Assembly: GCA_004293505.1 (NCBI GenBank)
Contig: RDYY01000098.1
Span: 1-6,209 of the forward strand
Direction: 5' to 3'
DNA length: 6,209 bases
Source of the DNA: Sphingobacteriia bacterium
Lineage (GTDB): Bacteria > Bacteroidota > Bacteroidia > Chitinophagales > Chitinophagaceae
Made by a program: the position numbers and the translations under genes. The notes beneath the pieces are model-generated. The model made no database searches and was not told the DNA's origin. It saw only the letters and a program-made list of their open reading frames with translations. The first letter of the stretch is position 1, and every line of letters starts with the position of its first letter. Positions 1 to 5,371 of the stretch are shown here, piece by piece.

Positions 1-350
1 TCATTGGTGATGGGGATGTACTTGCTGGCCGCTTCAGAAGTACCGCTGCTGAGGGCATAGTATTTGATTTTGCCCGGCCAACAAATGTCGGGGTGGCCTT
101 CTAAGGTCTTGTGCCACCATTCGGTATAGATCTTGTTGTAATTGAACACCGGTACACATTCCTGGAATTTTTTACCGGGATGTTTGCTCACCAGGATTTC
201 ATCAAAGCGGTATTGCTGGCCAAAAGCCGTGAACTTAGCTTTCTTCAATAATTTTTTGAGTACCCTGATTTGCTGGTTGCGAACATTTTTCTGTGGCAAG
301 CCCAAGGCTTTGAGAATGGAATTGGGCAATTGCAAATCAATCAGGGCCAT
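1..350 (-). CDS. GH3-family acyl-adenylating protein, N-terminal part (truncated by window edge)
   Basis: The leftward frame from ATG at 350-348 stays open for 116 codons and runs off the window, so only the N-terminal part is present; GH3-family proteins are usually about 500 residues. The visible part starts MALIDLQLPNSILKALGL and has a basic helical stretch (LKKLLKKAKFTAFG, residues 31-44), then WWHKTLEG near residue 80. The diagnostic piece is YYALSSGTSEAASKYIPIT at residues 97-115. It matches the Ser/Thr/Gly-rich ATP/AMP-binding motif of the GH3 auxin-responsive family, which belongs to the acyl-adenylate-forming enzymes. Plant members conjugate amino acids to acyl hormones; the substrate of the bacterial homologues is not something I can state. 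The ATG was chosen because upstream in-frame codons give an unlikely Phe/Leu/Ser-rich extension. The gene is transcribed divergently from the phosphatase at 438. The family is fairly certain, the substrate unknown. Confidence 0.85.
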   Translation of the reverse strand, partial: MALIDLQLPNSILKALGLPQKNVRNQQIRVLKKLLKKAKFTAFGQQYRFDEILVSKHPGKKFQECVPVFNYNKIYTEWWHKTLEGHPDICWPGKIKYYALSSGTSEAASKYIPITN

Positions 351-437
351 CGTTAGGAGCAACAGTTTAGCTGACGAAGCTAAAACAAAAGGGGCAAAAA
401 AGGTACAGGCCGAAGGGTTTGAGGGCTATTTTTGCGC
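351..437. promoter_or_regulatory. Divergent intergenic region with candidate Bacteroidota promoter
   Basis: These 87 bases separate two divergent start codons, so promoters for both should lie here. On the + strand TATTTTTG at 427-434 matches the Bacteroidota -7 consensus TAnnTTTG exactly. It ends only three bases before the ATG at 438, which would make that mRNA leaderless or nearly so, and no TTTG is found at the usual -33 distance. On the minus strand TACCTTTT (404-397) and TAGCTTCG (382-375) each differ from the consensus at one position, and neither has a well-spaced TTTG. The rest is A/G-rich. The existence of a promoter region is inferred from gene orientation; the exact elements are weak calls. 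Confidence 0.4.
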
Positions 438-1214
438 ATGTTCAAACAAGTATTGTTGGCCGCCACTGCAGCAGGTGCAAATGAATTGCGCCGCTATTTC
501 AATGGCGATTTTGCCATCCACCACAAAGAAGGCGTCAATAACCTGGTCACCGAAGCCGACCACGCAGCCGAGAAAGCCATCATGGACACCATTCGTGCCA
601 GTTTTCCCGACCACTATATTTTAACAGAAGAGTCTGGCGATTTGGCCCAGGATTCGGCGTTCAAGTGGATCATCGACCCCATTGACGGCACGGTCAATTT
701 TGCCCATGGCATTCCACTGTGTTGCGTGAGCATAGGCCTGGAAAAAAACGGCGAGATGATTTTGGGGGCCGTGTACAATCCATTTGTGAATGAATTGTTT
801 GTGGCCGAGAAAGGGGCAGGGGCCACTTGCAACGACAAGCCCATTCGCGTGAGCACACAAAACAAATTGTTGCACAGTTGTTTGGTGACGGGTTTCCCTT
901 ACACTTATTTGGACCAACCCAATGGGCCTTTGACTGTTTTTGAGAAATTGATTCGAAAAGGGGTACCTGTTCGCCGTTTGGGCAGTGCTGCCATTGACCT
1001 TTGTTGGGTAGCAGCGGGCCGATTTGACGGGTTTTATGAACACCAATTACAAGCATGGGACAGTGCGGCAGGTTTTTTGATGGTCACAGAAGCCGGTGGC
1101 CGGGTCACCGACTACAAGGGCAATGATTACTCGCCTTATCAACCCCACCTCTTGGCCACCAATGGTGCCATTCACAACGAATTGTTGGCCGTTATCCAAG
1201 GTGGTTCATTTTAA
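438..1214 (+). CDS. Inositol monophosphatase family protein (SuhB-like)
   Basis: This 258-residue protein has the usual length of the inositol monophosphatase family, Mg2+-dependent Li+-sensitive sugar phosphatases in the cytosol. The metal-site motifs are all visible: Glu64-Glu65 in LTEESG, Asp80 and Asp83 in WIIDPIDGTVNF (residues 77-88), and Asp208 in AWDSAAG. GSAAIDLCWVAAGRFDGF at 182-199 is the typical stretch before the last metal aspartate. The true substrate could be myo-inositol 1-phosphate, another sugar phosphate, or a nucleotide such as 3'-phosphoadenosine 5'-phosphate; sequence alone does not decide. ATG at 438 is preferred over an in-frame TTG at 432, because the ATG start begins directly with the first amphipathic helix (MFKQVLLAATAAGANELRR). 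The gene leads a tight rightward cluster, with thiL starting 9 bases downstream. No catalytic residue is missing. Confidence 0.93.
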   Translation: MFKQVLLAATAAGANELRRYFNGDFAIHHKEGVNNLVTEADHAAEKAIMDTIRASFPDHYILTEESGDLAQDSAFKWIIDPIDGTVNFAHGIPLCCVSIGLEKNGEMILGAVYNPFVNELFVAEKGAGATCNDKPIRVSTQNKLLHSCLVTGFPYTYLDQPNGPLTVFEKLIRKGVPVRRLGSAAIDLCWVAAGRFDGFYEHQLQAWDSAAGFLMVTEAGGRVTDYKGNDYSPYQPHLLATNGAIHNELLAVIQGGSF

Positions 1215-1223
1215 AACAAAGAC

Positions 1224-2255
1224 ATGGAAAACAGAACAGAAATAGCCAGTTTGGGTGAGTTCCGGCTGATAGAACACTTGACCAAAAACATTGAATTCCA
1301 AAATGCTTCTTCTATTTTGGGGGTGGGCGATGACGCTGCGGTGATTGACCATTTTGGCAAACAAACCGTTGTCACCACTGACCTTTTATTGGAAGGCATT
1401 CATTTTGACCTCATGTATACTCCCCTCAAACACCTCGGTTACAAATCCGTTGTGGTGAACCTGAGTGACGTGTATGCCATGAATGCCCAGCCCACACAAA
1501 TCACCCTCAGCATAGGCATCAGCAACCGCTTTAGTGTAGAGGCCTTGAATGAGTTTTACGAAGGTGTTTATGTTGCTTGTGAAAAATATGGTGTTGATTT
1601 AATTGGTGGTGACACGAGCTCTTCCTTGAAAGGTTTTGTGATTTCGGTGACGGCTTTGGGCGAAGTGGTACCGGACCAGCTGGTCAAACGCAGCACGGCC
1701 CAAAAAGGAGATTTGATTTGTGTGAGTGGCGATTTGGGGGCTGCCTTTCTGGGCCTGACCCTCATGGAAAGAGAAAAAAAGATTTACCAAGAAAACCCCA
1801 ATATCCAACCCGACTTGGAAAACGAGTCCTATATCGTGGGTCGATTGCTGAAGCCCGAAGCCCGCAAAGACATCATCCAATTTTTTGCCGACAACAACAT
1901 CCTGCCCACTTCCATGATGGACGTGAGCGATGGCATCAGCAGCGAAGTCTTGCACCTCTGCCAACAGTCTAATTTGGGCTGCAAATTATATGAAGAGAAA
2001 TTGCCCATTGCCGACCTGACCCGACAAGCGGCATTTAAATTTGGGCTGGATCCCACGGTCTGTGCCTTGAATGGCGGAGAAGACTATGAATTGGTCTTTA
2101 CCCTGAAACAAGAAGACCACGACAAGATTGTCTTGAACGAAGAGATCAGTGTGATTGGTTACATGACAGATGTGGAAGAAGGACAAAAAATTATGACCAA
2201 GGGCGGCAACCTTCACCCCTTGACAGCCCAGGGCTGGAATGCGTTTAACCAATAA
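1224..2255 (+). CDS. thiL: Thiamine-monophosphate kinase
   Basis: ThiL phosphorylates thiamine monophosphate to thiamine diphosphate with ATP, the last step of de novo cofactor synthesis, in the cytosol. The 343-residue product is slightly longer than the E. coli enzyme (about 325). It shows the ThiL/PurM-type motifs in order: GVGDDAAV (33-40) and the Asp at TTDLLLEGIHFD (51-62) for Mg-nucleotide binding, NLSDVYAM (79-86), GGDTSS (128-133), SGDLGAAF (168-175), DVSDGISSE (233-241) and NGGEDYELVF (283-292). The ATG at 1224 follows the phosphatase stop by 9 bases, and the A-rich stretch before it (aaaacaaagac) has no Shine-Dalgarno sequence, as is usual in Bacteroidota. The peptidase gene follows 7 bases after its stop. 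No other thiamine gene is in the window and no TPP riboswitch was seen upstream, so the gene appears to be transcribed with unrelated neighbours. Confidence 0.96.
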   Translation: MENRTEIASLGEFRLIEHLTKNIEFQNASSILGVGDDAAVIDHFGKQTVVTTDLLLEGIHFDLMYTPLKHLGYKSVVVNLSDVYAMNAQPTQITLSIGISNRFSVEALNEFYEGVYVACEKYGVDLIGGDTSSSLKGFVISVTALGEVVPDQLVKRSTAQKGDLICVSGDLGAAFLGLTLMEREKKIYQENPNIQPDLENESYIVGRLLKPEARKDIIQFFADNNILPTSMMDVSDGISSEVLHLCQQSNLGCKLYEEKLPIADLTRQAAFKFGLDPTVCALNGGEDYELVFTLKQEDHDKIVLNEEISVIGYMTDVEEGQKIMTKGGNLHPLTAQGWNAFNQ

Positions 2256-2262
2256 GACATTG

Positions 2263-3846
2263 ATGCGCAGCGCAGACAGCCCAACCAAGCCAATAAAGAA
2301 CGCCTGCATGGTCCTTTGTGCTTGTTTGGTTTTCCCATTTCTTGTACGGGCGCAAAAGCCCGTACCGGTTTTGACGCCAGAAAAAATGTTGGCCGATGCC
2401 CAGTTGTTGAAAAAAATTCTTGAAGCCAACCACCCCAGTTTGTATTGGTACAACACCCCTGCTCAGCTGGACAGTGGATTCAATGCTTTGCTGCTTGACC
2501 TTCAGTCTCCCCTTTCTGAAATCAAATACCGCAACCGGCTTTCTTTGTGGGTCAACCAAATTGCCTGCGGACATACCACTGTTCGCTTTTCTAAAAAGAC
2601 GGCAAAAACCATCAACCAAAACAGGCTAGCCGGCTTTCCCTTGTCGCTGAAAGTTTGGGAAGACAGTTTGGTGGTGTTGAACAATTATTTGGGGCGACTA
2701 GGACCAGTACAAAGAGGAGACATTGTTTTGTCCATCAACGGTGTTGCCACCAATCGTTTGGTGGACACCCTCAAACAATTTGTGGCCCGCGATGGACAAG
2801 CCTATAACCATGCTTACCAAGTGTTGAGCAATAATTTTTCGGATTGGTACAAAGGCGTCATGGGCATGGACAGCCATTATACCATCTTGTACAAAGACAG
2901 CACAGGGCTGGTCAAAACAGCGGTTTTAGAGAACCGCGCAGGCACCCCTGAAGCTTGGAAAAAACAATTGGACAGCATAAGGCGCAGCCGGCAATCCCCA
3001 ACCGATAGTGTGAGATCACCCCTTGTGGTCAGCGATCGGCCCAGCGGCACAAGGCTTTCTACAAGACAGGCCCGTTTGCTCAGCCTCAGACAGTTGCAAA
3101 TAGATACCACGCGCCGTGCGGCTTACCTGCGCCTCACGGGATTTGGAAAGGGAAATTTGAAAAGATTTTTTCGCCAAAGTTTCTCGGCCTTGCAAGAACA
3201 CCAGATCCAACATTTGATCATTGACCTCCGGGAAAATGGCGGTGGGCGTGTTAACCTGAGCACAAGGCTGAGCCGTTATTTGGTACAGGCCCCTTTTAAA
3301 ATAGGCGACTCAGTAGTAGCCATCAGTAGAAAATTTAAATATGGTCGCTACATCCATCCTGCTTGGGTGTATTGGTGGGCCATGAACCTGGCTGGCAGCA
3401 AAGACAGCAATGGTCTCATTCATTACAAAAGATATGAGCAACACCGCTATGCGCCATTTACCAAAAACCATTTTTCTGGGCAGCTCTACCTGCTCCAAGG
3501 GGGGCAAACTTTTTCTGCCGCTACCATGTTCATCGCTACTTTAAAAGGCCAGCACAATGTGACCGTTTTGGGAGAAGAAACAGGGGGAGGCTATTATGGT
3601 AATTCTGCCATGCACATTCCTACCATTCGATTGCCTCAGACAGGCTTAAGGGTTAGTTTGCCACTTTATCGTTTGGTGATGGACGCCCATCGTCCCAAGG
3701 GCAGGGGCATTCTGCCCGATGTTGATTTGCCGCCTGTTTCTTGGGCCATCCGAGAGGGAAAAGACCGAAAGCTTTTGTATGCCCAGCAACTGATAGCTGA
3801 AAAAAAAAGAGGGGCTGAAGCCCCTCTCGTAAACAAAGAAGAATAG
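2263..3846 (+). CDS. Secreted S41-family serine peptidase
   Basis: The 527-residue product begins with a signal peptide: a basic n-region (Lys9, Lys12), a hydrophobic core CMVLCACLVFPFLV (15-28) and a likely signal peptidase I site after RA at 29-30, so it should act in the periplasm or outside. The domains, in order, are a helical N-terminal region (EKMLADAQLLKKILEANHPS), a CGHTTV motif with His104 resembling the conserved D-G-H-T of tricorn-like S41 proteins, a PDZ-like segment (GPVQRGDIVLSINGV, 147-161), and the S41 core with IIDLRENGGG (319-328), the probable nucleophile Ser418 in GQTFSAATMF, GEETGGG (437-443) and GRGILPDVDLP near the end. The Lys expected 25-26 residues after Ser in CtpA-type enzymes is absent, so a His/Ser pair with an unassigned acid is more likely. 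Residues 236-285 form an odd Arg/Ser-rich segment. ATG 2263 is preferred to 2239, which overlaps thiL and lengthens the n-region. The substrate is unknown. Confidence 0.88.
   Translation: MRSADSPTKPIKNACMVLCACLVFPFLVRAQKPVPVLTPEKMLADAQLLKKILEANHPSLYWYNTPAQLDSGFNALLLDLQSPLSEIKYRNRLSLWVNQIACGHTTVRFSKKTAKTINQNRLAGFPLSLKVWEDSLVVLNNYLGRLGPVQRGDIVLSINGVATNRLVDTLKQFVARDGQAYNHAYQVLSNNFSDWYKGVMGMDSHYTILYKDSTGLVKTAVLENRAGTPEAWKKQLDSIRRSRQSPTDSVRSPLVVSDRPSGTRLSTRQARLLSLRQLQIDTTRRAAYLRLTGFGKGNLKRFFRQSFSALQEHQIQHLIIDLRENGGGRVNLSTRLSRYLVQAPFKIGDSVVAISRKFKYGRYIHPAWVYWWAMNLAGSKDSNGLIHYKRYEQHRYAPFTKNHFSGQLYLLQGGQTFSAATMFIATLKGQHNVTVLGEETGGGYYGNSAMHIPTIRLPQTGLRVSLPLYRLVMDAHRPKGRGILPDVDLPPVSWAIREGKDRKLLYAQQLIAEKKRGAEAPLVNKEE
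2344..2365. repeat. Perfect 8-bp inverted repeat at the signal-peptide junction
   Basis: GTACGGGC (2344-2351) and GCCCGTAC (2358-2365) are exact reverse complements around a 6-base loop (GCAAAA). A CGG and four Ts follow on the + strand. It lies about 80 bases into the peptidase gene, over the codons for the signal-peptide cleavage region (VRAQKPVP). It could form an mRNA hairpin that slows translation or weakly attenuates transcription, but the T-run is too short for a confident terminator. About one such repeat per window of this size is expected by chance. Confidence 0.35.
3800..3827 (-). terminator. Rho-independent terminator for the leftward transcripts, inside the peptidase CDS
   Basis: AGAGGGGC (3808-3815) and GCCCCTCT (3820-3827) form an 8-bp perfect stem with a 4-base loop. 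Read on the minus strand, the stem is followed directly by eight to nine Ts (complement of the A-run at 3800-3808), the classic intrinsic terminator layout. On the + strand the A-run precedes the stem and only CGTAAAC follows, so it should stop leftward transcription only. It lies 21 bases past the stop codon of the 132-residue leftward gene. No hairpin is seen between nagA and that gene, so it may also end longer transcripts from the amidase and nagA. It is encoded within the last codons of the peptidase gene (KKRGAEAPL). Confidence 0.8.
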
Positions 3847-3847
3847 A

Positions 3848-4246
3848 TCAATGTTTTTCGTGGCCTTCTCCACCCACTTTACACTTCTCTTTTATTTCGT
3901 GAAAAGTATCGTGTGCTTTGGTGATCATGGCCGCCAATTCTTTGTCGGTTTTTTTGCTTTTAACTGCTCCTTCCAAAGCGGTGCAATCGGCCACCAATTG
4001 CTTCAAAATAGGCTTGGCTACTTCTGCTTTGTATCCAGCAGGAACAGCTGATGCTTGCCATTCTTTGGCTTTTGCTACCAAGGCATTCGCATTTTCTTTC
4101 ACGGGCTTCAAATTGCCTTCTTCAGCAGGGTGAAAAGACTTGCTCATCACACTGTGAAACGCTTCCATTTGTTTCCAATCTGCTTGTTGCGCAAAAGTGG
4201 CATTTCCAACCAGGAAAGCTGCCACAACCAAGAGTACTTTTTTCAT
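3848..4246 (-). CDS. Small secreted helical protein with conserved-looking His/Met/Cys residues, function unknown
   Basis: I do not recognise a named family. The 132-residue product starts with a clear signal peptide (MKKVLLVVAAFLVGNATFA, cleavage likely before Gln20), so the mature protein of about 113 residues is periplasmic or exported. The mature part looks all-helical, with four amphipathic stretches (about 22-37, 45-66, 72-96 and 101-122), the layout of small four-helix bundles such as cytochrome b562 or c'. No CxxCH haem-attachment motif is present. Possible metal or haem ligands are Met27, His31, Met34 and His39 (MEAFHSVMSKSFHPAEEG) at one end, and His112, His116 and Cys122 (AHDTFHEIKEKC) at the other, with a His-containing tail (GGEGHEKH). 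Cys88 and Cys122 could form a disulfide. It has its own candidate promoter and a strong terminator. A metal- or haem-binding role is inference only. Confidence 0.85.
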   Translation of the reverse strand: MKKVLLVVAAFLVGNATFAQQADWKQMEAFHSVMSKSFHPAEEGNLKPVKENANALVAKAKEWQASAVPAGYKAEVAKPILKQLVADCTALEGAVKSKKTDKELAAMITKAHDTFHEIKEKCKVGGEGHEKH

Positions 4247-4262
4247 GTTTCGCTTGTTTTTG

Positions 4263-4290
4263 CAAAACTAATTTAAAATGCTTCAGCAAA
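4263..4290 (-). promoter_or_regulatory. Candidate Bacteroidota sigma-factor promoter for the 132-residue gene
   Basis: On the minus strand TAGTTTTG (4270-4263) matches the TAnnTTTG -7 consensus exactly, with TTTG (4290-4287) sixteen bases upstream as a -33 element, slightly shorter than the usual 17-23. Transcription would start near 4256-4260 and give a leader of about 10-14 bases before the ATG at 4246. The -33 box overlaps the last codons of nagA, so the small gene could be expressed on its own as well as by read-through. The call rests on motif match and position only. Confidence 0.5.
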
Positions 4291-5362
4291 AAAGTTCCAC
4301 AAAGTTTAATTGGTCGTCCAAAGCCAAAAAAGCTTGTTCGGGCGGAGGTACCAATTGGGCTGGATAGGTGCTGCACATGCCAATGGCTTCCGTTAAAGAA
4401 AGGCCCACTTTTTGGTGAAGGTTTTTCAGGGCCTTTAACATGGTCAGGGCAGACCCCGACAAAATACCATTGCTTTCGTATCGATCTTGAAAAAATTGGT
4501 GGGGATAAGGTCCTTCTTGGGTTTCGGTTACCGCATCGGTAATGGCAAATAGCCGAGGGCCCATGGCTTTGTGGGCAATGCGAATGGCTGCCCAGTCCAC
4601 ATGGTATCCATCGGGAACAATGCTGCTCTTGACGCTGTAGTGGTCCATGATGGCGCCCACCATTCCTGGGGCCCGGTGTTGCAAACCACTCATGGCATTG
4701 TACAAATGGGTAGCGGCCGGTACACCGGCATCAAATGCACGGGTAGCTTCTTGGTAACTGGCTTGGCTGTGGCCAGCAGACACCACCATGCCGGCCGCCA
4801 TGATCTCAGCCACCAGCGCAGGTTCTACCACTTCGGGCGCCAAAGTGATCATTGTTACGACACCTTTTCCCAAGGCCAAGATTTCTCTCACTTCTGTTGC
4901 AGTGGGTGAATGAATAAATGCCAAGGAATGGGCGCCTCTTTTTTCAGGATGGATCCAAGGTCCTTCTAGGTGAAGCCCCAAACAACCTTTGCCACCATTG
5001 TTTTGATAGGTCCTCACTGCTTCCATGGCAGCTTTAAATACTGCTAAGGAATTGGTGGCCACTGTTGGCTGAAACCAAGCCGCGCCTCCGGCGCGGCAAT
5101 ACTGCGCTATTTTTTCAACGGTTTGGGCGCTAGGCTCCACACTCAACAAACTTCCCCCCGCACCATAGATTTGCAAATCAACCAAGGCCGGTATCAAATA
5201 AGGAACAGTGGTGTCCACAGATGACCCATGGCTGACACCAGGTCCCAAGTTGACCCATCTATCCTTTCCCCAAGTCAATACCCAATCTTTGTGCCAAGCT
5301 TGGCCATCAAAATATTGTTTTGCTTGAATGTGTCGCAAAGAAGATGAAGCATTGCTGAGCAT
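4283..5362 (-). CDS. nagA: N-acetylglucosamine-6-phosphate deacetylase
   Basis: NagA hydrolyses N-acetylglucosamine 6-phosphate to glucosamine 6-phosphate and acetate in the cytosol, a step in the use of chitin- or cell-wall-derived amino sugar. At 359 residues it is a little shorter than the E. coli protein (382). The metal-dependent amidohydrolase motifs are present: LHLEGPW with ligand Glu133, SAGHS with His198, ATHLYNAM with His219, QHRAPG with His229, PDGYHVD with His254, and ITDAV with the catalytic Asp276. The first strand has DLQIYGAGG (62-70) in place of the HxH of most amidohydrolases. E. coli NagA also has Gln there, but with Asn where this protein has Tyr66. The start is 9 bases after the amidase stop, suggesting co-transcription. 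No nagB or transporter is in the window. A GC-rich inverted repeat lies at 5079-5097. Confidence 0.92.
   Translation of the reverse strand: MLSNASSSLRHIQAKQYFDGQAWHKDWVLTWGKDRWVNLGPGVSHGSSVDTTVPYLIPALVDLQIYGAGGSLLSVEPSAQTVEKIAQYCRAGGAAWFQPTVATNSLAVFKAAMEAVRTYQNNGGKGCLGLHLEGPWIHPEKRGAHSLAFIHSPTATEVREILALGKGVVTMITLAPEVVEPALVAEIMAAGMVVSAGHSQASYQEATRAFDAGVPAATHLYNAMSGLQHRAPGMVGAIMDHYSVKSSIVPDGYHVDWAAIRIAHKAMGPRLFAITDAVTETQEGPYPHQFFQDRYESNGILSGSALTMLKALKNLHQKVGLSLTEAIGMCSTYPAQLVPPPEQAFLALDDQLNFVELFC
5079..5097. repeat. GC-rich perfect inverted repeat within nagA
   Basis: GCCGCGCC (5079-5086) and GGCGCGGC (5090-5097) are exact reverse complements with a 3-base loop. This is the most GC-rich spot in a moderate-GC window. 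It encodes CRAGGAAW on the minus strand, where NagA proteins normally carry a Gly-rich turn before the FLPT-like strand (here WFQPT), so codon constraint explains it as well as a regulatory role does. There is no adjacent T-run on either strand. Confidence 0.3.
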
Positions 5363-5371
5363 GAAAAAATA

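Noticed and set aside
142..624. Rightward 160-codon open frame overlapping the divergent promoter region
   Set aside because: It lies opposite the GH3 reading frame and then out of frame over the phosphatase start. Its translation is Cys/Trp/Pro-rich without domain features, while both overlapped genes have clear family motifs.
621..1056. Two leftward open frames of 120-141 codons within the phosphatase gene
   Set aside because: They are antisense shadows of the conserved DPIDGT and downstream regions, with no start context or domain.
2036..2043. TAAATTTG, an exact TAnnTTTG match that could be an internal promoter for the peptidase
   Set aside because: The nearest TTG upstream is 25 bases away, outside the usual spacing. 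The site lies in the middle of thiL codons, 220 bases before the peptidase start, so chance is likely.
2239..2262. Upstream ATG at 2239 as the peptidase start
   Set aside because: It overlaps thiL by 17 bases and adds eight residues to an already sufficient n-region. ATG 2263 gives a normal signal peptide and the 7-base spacing typical of this cluster.
1986..2456. Leftward 156-codon open frame across the thiL-peptidase junction
   Set aside because: It is antisense to conserved ThiL motifs (including NGGEDYEL) and to the peptidase signal peptide, with no recognisable domain.
4051..4542. Rightward 163-codon open frame with a hydrophobic start
   Set aside because: It is antisense to the 132-residue secreted protein and the nagA 3' end. 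The composition (Cys, Phe, Pro, Lys runs) is that of a shadow frame, and it crosses the leftward promoter.
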